From Branchiostoma floridae (lineage: Eukaryota; Chordata; Leptocardii; Amphioxiformes; Branchiostomatidae): a DNA stretch of 64,000 bases. Of the stretch, positions 49,901 through 61,200 are shown in pieces. The position numbers and the translations under genes are program-made. The notes beneath the pieces were generated by a model. That model made no database searches. It worked only from the letters and a program-made list of their open reading frames with translations, and was not told the origin of the DNA. The stretch spans positions 20,160,291-20,224,290 of the forward strand of contig NC_049979.1 in the NCBI RefSeq assembly GCF_000003815.2, given 5' to 3'. Position 1 is the first letter of the stretch. Every line of letters starts with the position of its first letter.

Positions 49901-52900
49901 TACCAGATCGACGCTGAATGGCCGGGAGAAGTGTATTAAACCGTTCGATAGGCGCAGGCAGAATTTCTGTTAGGACGCCTTTCTAAAGATTCTACTTGTC
50001 ACTTGTAGCTTTAATACAATTAAACACTCGAATCCTGTGTATTTTGTTATATTTCATTTAGCCATTTATAGCCTTTCTACAGCGTACGGATGGGTACGGA
50101 TCCCGGCAGATACCAAGGTATCCGTCAAATCTCTCAAATGTGGATGCGGAAGATTCCGAACAAATACGAACGAATCCCAGATTCTAAAGGATACGCCAAA
50201 GTACCGAACAGATGCGACACTGTATCTGCTGGAATTATAACACACAAGGAATACGCTGTCGTATATACATGGATCCCTGGCTGTCAACGAACATGGAAAT
50301 GCTCTTTTTGGGTCAGGAGAGCAAATTAATAGTTTTCAACAAACAAGGTGTATGTCTGATGTCGAGGAACCGTTCCGCATGCAATAAAGTTGGTTTCGAG
50401 GAAATCGGACATTGTTTCGCGAAACCTGAATTTTTTGTGAAAAATGCTCTTTTTGGCTCAGCAGAGGAAATTACCATTTGTCGACAAAAAATGTGTATGT
50501 CTGATGTCGAGGAACCATTCCGCATGCAATAAAGTTGGTTTCGAGGAAATCGGACATTGTTTCGCGAAACCTGAATTTTTTGTGAAAAATGCTCTTTTTG
50601 GCTCAGCAGAGGAAATTACCATTTGTCGACAAAAAATGTGTATGTCTGATGTCGAGGAACCATTCCGCATGCAATAAAGTTGGTTTCGAGGAAATCGGAC
50701 ATTGTTTCGCGAAACCTGAATTTTTGGTGAAAAATGCTCTTTTTGGCTCAGCAGAGCAAATTACCATTTGTCGACAAAAAATGTGTATGTCTGATTTCGA
50801 GGAACCATTCCGCATGCAATAAAGTTGGTTTCGAGGAAATCGGACATTGTTTCGCGAAACCTGAATTTTTGGTGAAAAAATGCTCTTTTTGGCTCAGCAG
50901 AGCAAATTACCATTTGTCGACAAAAAATGTGTATGTCTGATTTCGAGGAACCATTCCGCATGCAATAAAGTTGGTTTCGAGGAAATCGGACATTGTTTCG
51001 CGAAACCTGAATTTTTGGTGAAAAATGCTCTTTTTGGCTCAGCAGAGGAAATTACCATTTGTCGACAAAAAATGTGTATGTCTGATTTCGAGGAACCATT
51101 CCGCATGCAATAAAGTTGGTTTCGAGGAAATCGGACATTGTTTCGCGAAACCTGAATTTTTGGTGAAAAATGCTCTTTTTGGCTCAGCAGAGCAAATTAC
51201 CATTTTTCGACAAAAAATGTGTATTTCTGGTGTCGAGGAACCGTTCCGCATGCAATAAAGTTGGTTTCGAGGAAATCGGACATTGTTTCGCGAAACCTGA
51301 ATTTTTTGTGAAAAATGCTTTTTTTGGCTCAGTAGAGCAAATTACCATTTTTCGACAAAAAATGTGTATGTCTGATGTCGAGGAACCATTCCGCATGCAA
51401 TAAAGTTGGTTTCGAGGAAATCGGACATTGTTTCGCGAACCCTGTATTTTTTTGTGAAAAATGCTCTTTTTGGCTCAGGAGAGCAAATTACCATTTTTCG
51501 GCAAAAAATATGTATGTCTGATGTCGAGGAACCATTCCGCATGCAATAAAGTTGGTACGGAGAAAATCATACATCGTTTCGCGAAACCTGTACTTTTTGT
51601 GAAAAATGCTCTTTTTGGCTCAGCAGAGCAAATTACCATTTTTCGACAAAAAATGTGTATGTCTGGTGTCGAGGAACCGTTCCGCATGCAATAAAGTTGG
51701 TTTCGAGGAAATCGGACATTGTTTCGCGAAACCTGAATTTTTTGAGAAAAATGCTCTTTTTGGCTCAGTAGAGCAAATTACCATTTTTCGACAAAAAATG
51801 TGTATGTCTGCATGTTGAGGAATCGTTCCGCATGCAATTAAGTTGGTTTCGAGGAAATCGGACATTGTTTCGCGAACCCTGTATTTTTTGTGAAAAATGC
51901 TCTTTTTGGCTCAGCAGAGCAAATTACCATTTTTCGACAAACAAGGTTTATGCCTGATGTAGAGGAACCGTTCCGCATCCAATAAAGTTGGTTCCGAGGA
52001 AATCGGACATTGTTTCGCGAAACCTGAATTTTTTGTGAAAAATGCTCTTTTTGGCTCGGGGGAGCAAATTACCATTTTTCGACAAACAAGGTGTATGTCT
52101 GATGTCGAGGAATTTTTCCGCATGCAATAAAGTTGGTTCCGAGGAAATCGGACATTGTTTCGCGAAACCTGTATTTTTTGTGAAAAATGCTCTTTTTGGC
52201 TCAAGAGAGCAAATAACTATTTTTCGACAAACAATGTGTATGTCTGATCGGAAATCGGACTTCTTTTCGCGAAACCTGTACTTTTTGTGAAAAATGAGAG
52301 GTGGGGGTAACAAATCCATAGAAAATACGAAATGGTATTTCCTAGGATCCGTCTGCCGTGAGGTGGGGCAACGAATCCATAGAAAATACGGAAAGGGTAT
52401 TTCCTATGATCCGTCTGCTGTGAGGTGGGCAACGAATCCATAGAAAATACGGAAAAGGATTTGCTAGGATCCATCTGCCGTGAGGTGGGGCAACGTATTC
52501 GTAGAAAATACGGGAAAAGGATTTGCTAGGATCCATAGATTGACCCTGGACATTTCTGTCGCGAAGTGGGCCATCTGAACCATAGAAAATACAGAAAAGA
52601 GATTCGTTAGGATCTGCAGATTATCCTTGATGCCTTTTTGCCGTGAAATGGGCCAGCGGATCCATAGAAATACGGAATAGGGATCTTCTAGTATTTGTGT
52701 ATTTTCAGAACGTACTTTTATCGAAGAGTGGGCCCGCCGATGGGTAAAATGTTTTTATGACGCAAAAGGAAACTCAAGACCAGATTGAACATTGCAGATT
52801 TCCAAATTGAAGGATTCGAGCAAATGACATTTTCGTATTTGTTAACAGTAAGGGATCCAACTGTAGACGACATAGTATCTCTTCGTATTTTTCATCCTAG

Positions 52901-55900
52901 CGGATACAGTATCGTATCTGTTCAGTGTTTTGTCGTATCCTATTAGAATCTGTGATTCGTTCGTATTTGTTTGGATTCTTCTGCATCCGCACCTAACGAA
53001 TACCGCGGTATATGCCCGCATCCGTATCGGTATATGCCCGCATCCGTATCCATTTTGTCCAGTGCTTGTCATTCCGTTTCCCAACAAGCCAAGTATTGAC
53101 GTAACGGATGAGATGGTGAGACAGGTAAGAAAACTTCCAACATTTTTTCTGCTCGAGTCCCTCTTTATATAGGTATAAATAAGACAAAGTAGTGCTATCT
53201 AATGACATTTTATGACAATACAATGGTTGAATAAAACGATTTGAGAAGACACAAGGATTAGACTTCGATCGTTTCTCTGAGTTTCTTTCGCGCTTAAAGA
53301 TGAATGCGGACATGCAGGGGTTTTCAGTACACGTTCTATTACGGAAGTGTGGCGTGAACAATGGCTCAAATGTTGTTGGTAGTTAATAGAGATCCCCGTC
53401 CTGGTTCATTGATGGTAGATGTGTCGATTAACTTGTCAAAAACTTTGGTGATGTTACGAAGTTAATATTCTATTTACTACTACTCCGTATATCAACACAG
53501 ACTAACTTTCATGCTGTGTCCCACATTGCTATCTTATTTCCTAGCGTAAAAATAACCGTTAAATCATTTCTTTTGAAGGGTTACGACGCCCGGAGAATGT
53601 TCAACCTGTCGGACGAGTTTTTCCGTGAGATGGGGCAGATCCCGATGCCTGGCAGCTTCTGGGACAGGACCATGTTCGTCCGGCCTGACGACAGGGAGGT
53701 CGTCTGTCACGCCTCGGCATGGGACTTCTACCTGGACAATGACGTCAGGATCAAGATGTGCACGAAGGTGAACCAGGAGGACCTGGTGACGGTCCATCAC
53801 GAGATGGGGCATATAGAGTACTTCCTGCAGTACGCGCACCAACCGCTGCCCTTCCGCGAGGGCGCTAATCCAGGTACACTAGAATGAGATAGAACTTTCC
53901 AAAGATATTATCCATTAGTGCCACCTAGCTACTGAAAAAGCACTGCAGTATATCCCAGATATTCTTCACAGCCTAATACAGAGATCTAGAGGGAACGATT
54001 CGATGGAAAATAAGCAGCAACATTGGCTCTTTTTGTTTTTGATCGTCTATAACGTTACATGTTAAATATGTAAATAGTATTTTTATTTGCCAATCTCTCC
54101 AAATTTGAAGCAATATCTATTGAAGCTGGCCCGATTCGTGCCAATTATCGTTTGAAAAAGAAGACACCAGATTGCTAGTATGTAGCGTATGTCCTTTTGG
54201 CCGCCAGGGTTCCATGAGGCCGTGGGTGACCTGTTGGCTCTGTCCGTGTCCACTCCCGCCCATCTCAACAAGGTCGGACTCCTTCCCGAGCTGGTGGACG
54301 ATCCTGGTAAGTAGATATGGAGCTAAAACGTCTCTCTTGATCACAGCGTTAGCCCACCGGGTTAGCGATTTTCAACGTTAGCTAGGTTCTCTTATGTCGG
54401 GAAAGGGAGTTTGTTGAGGAAAGGAGTTTGCCGTGTGTGAAGGGAGTTCCCCGTGTACTAGTCCCGTGTACTAGAAGGGAGTACTAGTTTTCCCCAAGTA
54501 TGCGACGGGAGGCTACTCCAAGTCCAACTTAATAAATTCACTGTTTTATTCCTTAACGGAAAGGCTCAGCAGTTTTTAAAATCAAATGTTTTTGCAGAGG
54601 TTGACATCAATTTCCTGATGCAAATGGCGCTGGAGAAGATCGCTTTCCTGCCGTTCGGTTACCTGATCGACCAGTGGAGGTGGCGGGTTTTCGACGGAAG
54701 CACAACGAAGGACAAGTACAATGAGGAGTGGTGGAAACTGAGGTAGATGGGTAAAAACGTCAGTCTATGCTCTCAAAGCGATTTTGATAAAGGTGGCGGT
54801 TCATGGTAGCTTGCAATAGCATTTTACCGCAGCAGTTCAGTGCTTTGATATGAACCAGCCAGTCAGTGATAATGTATTTATAATCTTGTGACTTGTGACG
54901 TATCCTAATCGTGGGTAGTTTGCAGCTGAACGATCAAAACATTTCATGTGTAACCTTAAATGTGTTTTGAAAATAAAGGTAGAAATCTAAAATCATTAAT
55001 CGTTTGAAATAGTCTTTGTCTGCACGACTTGCTCTGAATGTTATACATTTGTACATGCTTTCCTCGTCGTTTAAGGACCCAGTACCAGGGTATTGTACCT
55101 CCTGTACCGAGAAATCCAGACAAGGACTTCGATGCTGGCAGCAAGTACCACGTTCCCGCCAATACTCCATACATAAGGTACGGGGCACGTTTGATTAATG
55201 TGTTCTCTACAACGTCAATACAAATGTTTAAGAACTGACATAATTCTTATTCTGTTAGGGTGACTTCAAATGCCAGTGCTGTCGATGTTTCCTTCTTGGC
55301 GGACCCACTAAAAGTTTACCATTGTGTATCTTCTATCGGGTGGTATAAACCACACAGTTCATTTTGCCGATAAGGTACTGGTCACATTCGTCGCACGATA
55401 AATAAACGACAGCAACTTGAGGATCGTCTTGGCTGCGTCGTAGAAGACGAGCAACACTCAGAACAAAAAAAACACGAACCCAACCCAACAAAACAAAGAA
55501 ACAAGCAAATACACACGTACACGGATTGCGTTTGGCTGACGTTACGACGTGCACACTCGGAGAATGTGAGATATGTAGTAGTAGACTACTGTCTGTTGAT
55601 AACTTCTGTTCCACTGTACTTGCAGATACTTTGTGAGTTTCGTCATCCAGTTCCAGTTCCATGAGGCCATGTGCAGTCTGTCGGGCTATACAGGAGACCT
55701 GCACAAGTGCGACGCGTCCGCCGGGGCCATGAAGGACGTAGCCGGCAGCAGACTGGCGTAAGATTTAGTGTTTTACCGTACTACGATGCAAAGGGACTCA
55801 ATTTTCTACAAAACAAACGTACACTATTGATGTCCCAGAAAGTAGGCAAACTTATTCCCATTTTGGTAGAGCTTGAATTAGCAACTAGAAGCTCAAGCTA

Positions 55901-56348
55901 TTTAAAGAACTAAAAAAAAGTTACCGTCACAATGGCTGTGTTTTTGCAGAAGTCGGACATGTAAGCATGGTTTTACCGACGTCTACTGAGATCAAGGTTT
56001 CATCATGACATACTGTAAATGCATTTAAGTTCGCGGGGATTTAATTTCGCGGTAGCGGGAAAAAGGACTTTTCGCGGTGGATTTAAGTTCGCGGTAACAC
56101 CATCGACTGCAATCTAATACCATAATAGAAAAATGTTCGCGGTGGTTTTAAGTTCGCGGTGAAGTGGTCACCGCGAAAACCGCGAACATTAATCCACCGC
56201 GAACATTTCTGCATTTACTGTATGTAAAATGAATCTATTTCAAAAGCAACCATGGAATAGAGACATTCAATATCAAGTGTTGCTTACATCTATCTTTGGG
56301 GGGAGATAAAAGATGAAGAGATAGCTACAGACAGGCAGATAGACAAAC

Positions 56349-56393
<45 letters not shown>

Positions 56394-57590
56394 ATCAGAA
56401 TGTTAATGTCTATCATATTGCAGTGAAATGTTGAGGATGGGAAAGAGCCAACCCTGGCCGGAGGCGTTCGAGGTTCTGACCGGAGATCGTGAGATGTCCG
56501 CGGCCGCCATACTACAGTACTTCGCTCCTCTGATTGACTGGCTGGAGAAACAGAACGAGAACGAGACTCTGGGCTGGAATAACGGCTGGACCCCACCATG
56601 TAAGTCACGACGTTTTATGAGAATGAAACAGGAAAAAAAGTGACAAAAAAGCTATATCAAGGAGAAGTGTCTTGAAAATCTGTAAAAAAATTCATCGTAT
56701 AATAGCGATTTGCATTGTGCTTCTCTATTAGTCGATTTTTGTCGGGATTTGTTCTCATTGCCGTTCTATCGCCCGGTAATGGTCAACTAGCGTCATCGTG
56801 CGGCAAAGTGTTTGAACTGCATGCGCGATGAAGGGGAAGAGTCTTCACGTCAAAGCATGAAACTAGTGAACAATCAGCCAGCTGGGTTGTTGTCGGATAA
56901 GTGGATTACGATATTAGCCTTTAAATGAGTCATCGAAATTTTAATCATTGAGCACTTCCACTCCATACTTTTATTTCAGGGTACACATGATTGTAGAGCA
57001 TATCATAGAATGCCATGCATCTAACGTTACTCTTTTCTGGACAAAATGCCCATGTCTGTTACCATTTGCTTGTCTTTACATAAATTGCTTTATTATATTC
57101 CATCTGCGCACCTGTACAGACGACTGTGAGGGAACAGGTGGCTTCACGTGTCTGGAGGGGTCCAGGTGTGTCCGGCCTGCCGACAAGTGTGACGGGATCC
57201 AGGACTGTGACGACAACTCAGACGAGGATCCGATCCTCTGTGAAACCCCGAACGGTAGGTCTTCGATCTACAGAGCGTTTTCATGTGACATGATATATAG
57301 TGGCAACAACATGGAGGCGTACCCAGATATTTGCTTTTTTTTTACATCTAAGCATCTTCTAACAATCAAACTCTAAACTAATATTTCAGCTCACAAAAGA
57401 GAATACTAGAATATCGCATAGAAATGTAACGTTGGTAGCGATAAGAACGAAAAACGATTATTGTTTGCCTTTGACTTTTTACATTGTCAATTTGTTGTTC
57501 ATCACAGATGATTCCCCAAGAATGACATCATCACTTGTTGTCGTCTTCCTGGCAGTCCTCGCCTCGACAGTGATGACGTCAAGGATCTAG
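43939..57590 (+). CDS. ACE: ACE-like peptidyl-dipeptidase with C-terminal LDLa domain, disrupted in this assembly
   Basis: Fourteen exons: 43939-44139, 46348-46510, 46825-46918, 47243-47386, 47868-48059, 48320-48360 plus 53068-53124 (one exon split by a transposon), 53579-53873, 54208-54306, 54598-54742, 55076-55177, 55626-55757, 56424-56599, 57120-57254, 57508-57590. All junctions are GT-AG with matching phase. Ignoring one inserted base and the transposon, the product is 685 residues. A signal peptide (residues 1-22) precedes a single M2 metallopeptidase domain. Zinc ligands are HEMGH (371-375) and Glu399 in [23 protein letters not shown], the KYHVP and YIRYFVSF substrate-site segments and HEAMC are also present. 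Such enzymes cleave C-terminal dipeptides from peptides at the cell surface. Residues about 614-658 form an LDL-receptor class A module, and the end is hydrophobic. Oddities: a +1 frameshift in exon 2 and the insertion in exon 6, so this copy may not make full protein. Confidence 0.93.
45278..45504. mobile_element. MITE in ACE intron 1
   Basis: The left end GGTAACGCTGGTTCACCTTT and right end AAAGGTGAACTAGGGTTACC are inverted repeats. The second layer (GTTGTTTTTCAAAACAGCG... / ...CCCTGCTTTGAAAACAACG) is also inverted. The element has no coding capacity. Confidence 0.8.
46348..46510 (+). CDS. ACE: ACE exon 2 with one-base frameshift
   Basis: The exon is 163 bases, whereas its neighbours' phases require 162. 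Frame 0 runs through [11 protein letters not shown] and then hits TGA at 46411-46413. From just after CCC at 46403-46405 the next frame gives [16 protein letters not shown], which is plainly the continuation of the ACE fold. One surplus C in that run is the simplest explanation, either a sequencing or assembly error or a real null allele. Confidence 0.85.
48114..48141. repeat. ACAAC-type microsatellite in ACE intron 5
   Basis: Short run of CACAA repeats just downstream of exon 5. Confidence 0.85.
48645..49010. repeat. 78-base tandem repeat within the transposon
   Basis: Unit starts (CCGCCCGTATTTTGGATACG) at 48707, 48785, 48863 and 48941 are exactly 78 bases apart, with a diverged unit before and a truncated one after. 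Units are nearly identical, implying recent expansion. The apparent peptide frames are by-products. Confidence 0.95.
50297..52298. repeat. 145-base satellite-like tandem array within the transposon
   Basis: About 14 units of 145-146 bases start with AATGCTCTTTTTGGCTCAG at about 50297, 50442, 50587, 50732, 50878, 51023, 51168, 51314, 51459 and onward to about 52185. Each unit has GCATGCAATAAAGTTGG, so nearly every unit carries AATAAA on the plus strand, the sense strand of ACE. Divergence rises toward the right end. Confidence 0.95.
52300..52545. repeat. 61-62-base tandem repeat within the transposon
   Basis: About four units of TGAGGTGGGGCAACGAATCC, then ATAGAAAATACGG and GATCCGTCTGCCG. More diverged relatives continue to about 52740. 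Confidence 0.85.
56011..56222. mobile_element. MITE with internal TTCGCGGT motifs, copy 3, in ACE intron 11
   Basis: Left TACTGTAAATGCATTTAAG and right GCATTTACTGTA are inverted ends. The interior repeats AAGTTCGCGG in both orientations (for example GTGGTTTTAAGTTCGCGGTG and CACCGCGAAAACCGCGAAC), giving a strong hairpin. TA may be the target site. Confidence 0.85.
56352..56390. repeat. GA microsatellite
   Basis: Perfect AG repeat in ACE intron 11, 33 bases before the exon 12 boundary. Confidence 0.95.
57120..57254 (+). CDS. ACE: ACE exon 13: LDL-receptor class A module
   Basis: One 135-base exon, phase 1-1, encodes a complete LDLa module: [33 protein letters not shown], then a final Cys. All six Cys and the acidic calcium-binding motif ([13 protein letters not shown]) are present. 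The acceptor (cctgtacag) and donor (gtaggt) are good and the flanking phases fit exons 12 and 14. Confidence 0.9.
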
Positions 57591-58263
57591 AGGGCGAATA
57601 TTGTCGACGTCATGATTTAATTCGACGACGTGTATGCAATCATTGCAATAGCAAACCATAGCACAAAACTGCGTTTGCAATTATGAAGTAACGCTATGAT
57701 CGTTTTTACTGAATTGCTAGCTGTTTTAAACCTTTTACAGTCGAGTGGAAACATTGACCAAAAAATAGAGTTTTAAGTTAAGTTTGAATCATGAGTAAGA
57801 TATCAAAAATATTCTATTTGTGTCACGTACTACAAATACTGAACAGAAATTGCTGTAGCATGTTGTTACTATGTCTTCAGTATATTTTTTCTCTTACCTT
57901 TGAGTTACGATTCTATGTGAGTAGACACGCTGCATCTTTCACCCGCCCAACCCGGGTAACAGCGACACGACGTCCCCTGTCGACCTGTTAGGTACTGCAG
58001 CCCCTCACTAAACCAGGTGGCGTGTTCACTTGATAAAAACTGTGAACATGACATGAGATGTCGTTATGAGCTGCGCATGATCCGATGTTAACAAAATACA
58101 TGTATTGTATCACTTGGCTACACAGAGACTCTTTGTAACATGCATGTGCATAATCGATCATACATTAATTATTTTGAGCATTTTGTATTTTATATTGATG
58201 ACCCAATGATTACGACAATGCATTGTTTTATGCTCGAGTCATGTAGCCTTTTAAGGCTTGTTC
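57591..58263. other. Convergent 3' flank of ACE and the hyaluronidase-like gene
   Basis: The two genes end toward each other with about 670 bases between stops. No clear AATAAA serves ACE immediately after its stop. No further gene is seen. Confidence 0.4.
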
Positions 58264-61200
58264 CTAAGTCGCAGCCAAAAAACAGCCGACCTGTTTGTTG
58301 GACTGCTGTCCCTGGCTTGTAGCGCCTTCTAGCGATTCCTGTGTACTCTGCACCACGCTTTGAATGCCCTCGTCCACATTGCCAAATCTTTTGGTCTTCA
58401 TTTGTGCGTCTAGTGACGGTCTTTCGTAAGCAGTTACGCATCTGCGAAATAGATAATGTGAAACAAATGGACATACGTACACAGTCAAAAATAAAAACAG
58501 TCAAATATGCCAAAACAGGCAAGTGGGTCAAAATCATATGTATGGTAAAAATTACGTATGAACACATTTCGCCGGCGTAGAACTATCTGCTGGTAAGAAC
58601 AGCAAAAATTGCCAACATTCAGATTTCCCAAATTCTAAAAACAAGCATACATATCATAATCTATAGTTTCTAAAGGGTGATAGTAAATAATACAAAATAG
58701 ATATTGGAATGACTGTCAAAATTTGATATCAATCCTTACTAAGAGGTACATTAGAGCTGAGAGCTTGGGATTCAAGCACCTGGTGGATGTATTCTACTGT
58801 CCTCTCTCACCTGCCGTTATTGCTGCACTCTCTCCTGCTACACTCTGCAGCCTGTTTCATCATCTCCTTTGCAAGTGGCCCGAATGTTGTCGTCACATAA
58901 TCCCGAAGTGATAAACAGTTCTCCTGAAACCAGGAACGATAATGAAAATCGACCTGTCGTTAAGATTATCTAGCAGCAGTGACATTTCATAAAGAGATTT
59001 GCGTATTCGTACTCTTTCGTACTCCAGATAGAGTGAAGTATGAATACATAAGCAAAAGTTACAGTTTCAGCCTATTAGAGACCATTAGAGCATAGTACCC
59101 GAACGGACGAGACTTTCTTAGTCTTGAATGAACAGTCGGCAAATTAGTTCGCATATCTCCGGATGATCCGTTCATACGTTCGTGCGATTCCGTAGAGTTA
59201 ATGGAATACTGTAAAATGTATTTGTCAGTTTATCTATATAACATGTGACATGCATTTCAGACTTTTAAGTGTTGTTCCTAAGTGCCAACAAGATTGGGTT
59301 TAATTTCTCTAAGGTACCAAACAGAACCAGCACTCTTACCTTGGAGCTGACGTCAGCCGAGGCCCCCCAAATGACCACGCCCGCTGAGCCCTGCCCGGCT
59401 GCTTCTTGTATGGTGGAGACCATATCAGCCTGAAGAACAAAAAAAGTTTTAAACAACACGGAAAGAAATAGAGTAATTTTTCTTAACAACCATTTTTCAT
59501 TTTAATTGTGCATTCAGGTTAGTGTTGTCCTAATATTACATCTACAAGACATGTTTTCTTTGCTCGCAATGTTTTATTAAAGCACAAATAATCACGTTTA
59601 TTGCAAAGTATATTGCATGTGTTTTCATAATCATGATACAAATGCAACTTAAATCGAGTCCGATTCATCTGTGAAAGGCATGTGTGACTTGAAGTTTCTT
59701 CGTGTAACTAGTAAAGACAAAAGCATTGATAACCTTCGTGAGGCATTCCATTGAATCCCGATACCGAAGGCGCACGTAAGGGTAGACGGGGATAGCCGAA
59801 CTTTGCCGACCGTCCATAACTCGGAAGGTCTCGGCCACTCGGGCGCGAACAAACTGTTCCGAACTGGGCAGTGTTTTGAAGACGTTGGTGAGGTATATGT
59901 TAGGGTACAGAGCTGAGCTTTCCTCCCACAGCCATTGTAGGCGGTCATTGTCAGATTTCACCTCCTGGAGAAAATAAAGAGCACTTTTGCAACAACATTG
60001 TGTTCAGTTATAGCGACATTCTGATTTTCAACGTATAGACCCACTGGTAAGTTCCAGAATGAGGAACGAGTGTCATCCCTTACATCCTATTATTCAACTG
60101 TTTCCATGTGTTCAACTTGTCGGCTTGGACCCTTTGCATAGTTATTCTATATAATATGTATTTTAATAAATCGTTACCTCCGTGCAGTCGTAGCTTGATC
60201 CCTGTTGGAGTTGAATTTCGCTTGGGGAATTGTAACAATCTGGGAATAGGTAAAACCCCCAGGAGCCTCCAGGGCGTAACGTCTTAACCAGACTCAAAGT
60301 TTTCCCCATCCACGCCCTCGCTGCTCCTTCAAACGCCACTTTCGCCATTGACGTCACTTCGTGTTCGGAAACATGTGGTGACGTTTGTCTGACGAGGTCT
60401 TCTGACTTTGTACGGTAGATGCTCTACGTCGGAAACAAAAAGGAAATTAATTTTCTTCGTATAGATATTAGGACAATGCAGATGTGTTCGGCACAGCACA
60501 TCATAGATTTGTTTCACGATAATATTTATGTCGATAAAGTACAACACATGAGAGTAAAACGGGTTTCGAGTGTGCAGAGTCGGTATACGTAAAAAACGTG
60601 AAGTGTTGTGGTCGTCGTAAAAATGCACTTTAGGCAAATACATAGGATAAAGTATCAGAATCAAGAATTTTCTACTCTCCACGCAAGCAGAGATTGAGGT
60701 TGAGTCGCGTAGATATACGTAGTCGGAAAAATTACACCGGCGCTTAAGAAGCGACTACTACCGACTTCTATACGAGTACTATATATACGCGACTCAGCCT
60801 CTGCTTAGAGAGTAGAATTTCCATGAGCAGAAATAAATGGTTCTAGTGTTGAACGTACCTGCCAAACTTACTTTTGACTCCAAGTTTCGCTTCCACAGCG
60901 GCCGCCATGGTTTGAAGTCGATCACCCCTAAACCTTGATAGTCGGCGTCAGGAATCAGTCGGTATATGTCGTCTGTAGCCTTGGCAAGATGGGCGTCAAT
61001 GTCGGCTCTCTGTGATATAAATATCAACGAAGTTACAACAGTATTCCATTGAAACATTTCCGCCAGGATTCTCCGTTTTCCCCAATAAGAATACTTCTTC
61101 ACAGAATTATCAAATTGTAACTAAAATTTATATTACATCTATTACTGCCTGTACCAGTAGAACGTAGCTATAGTAACTATCCTTTAAGATACTGATACTA

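Larger units (their letters stand above)
48361..53064. mobile_element. 4.7-kb CACTG-ended DNA transposon inside ACE exon 6
   Basis: The ends are CACTGGAAAAAATGG and, inverted, CACTGGACAAAATGG (14 of 15 match). CTT flanks both sides (48358-48360 and 53065-53067), so removing the element and one CTT restores a perfect ACE exon frame (AAC CTT GTC ATT). CACTA/CACTG ends with a 3-bp duplication are typical of the EnSpm/CACTA (CMC) superfamily; the assignment is inference. No transposase was recognised, so it is probably nonautonomous. Inside are TACGGATC-rich ends, four units of a 78-base repeat, an unidentified about 0.9-kb middle, a 145-base satellite array, about four units of a 61-base repeat, and inverted subterminal arms. 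Confidence 0.88.

Noticed and set aside
50212-52319. Series of 66-77-codon frames on both strands every 145 bases
   Set aside because: Satellite by-products; each ends within a unit and no domain is recognisable.
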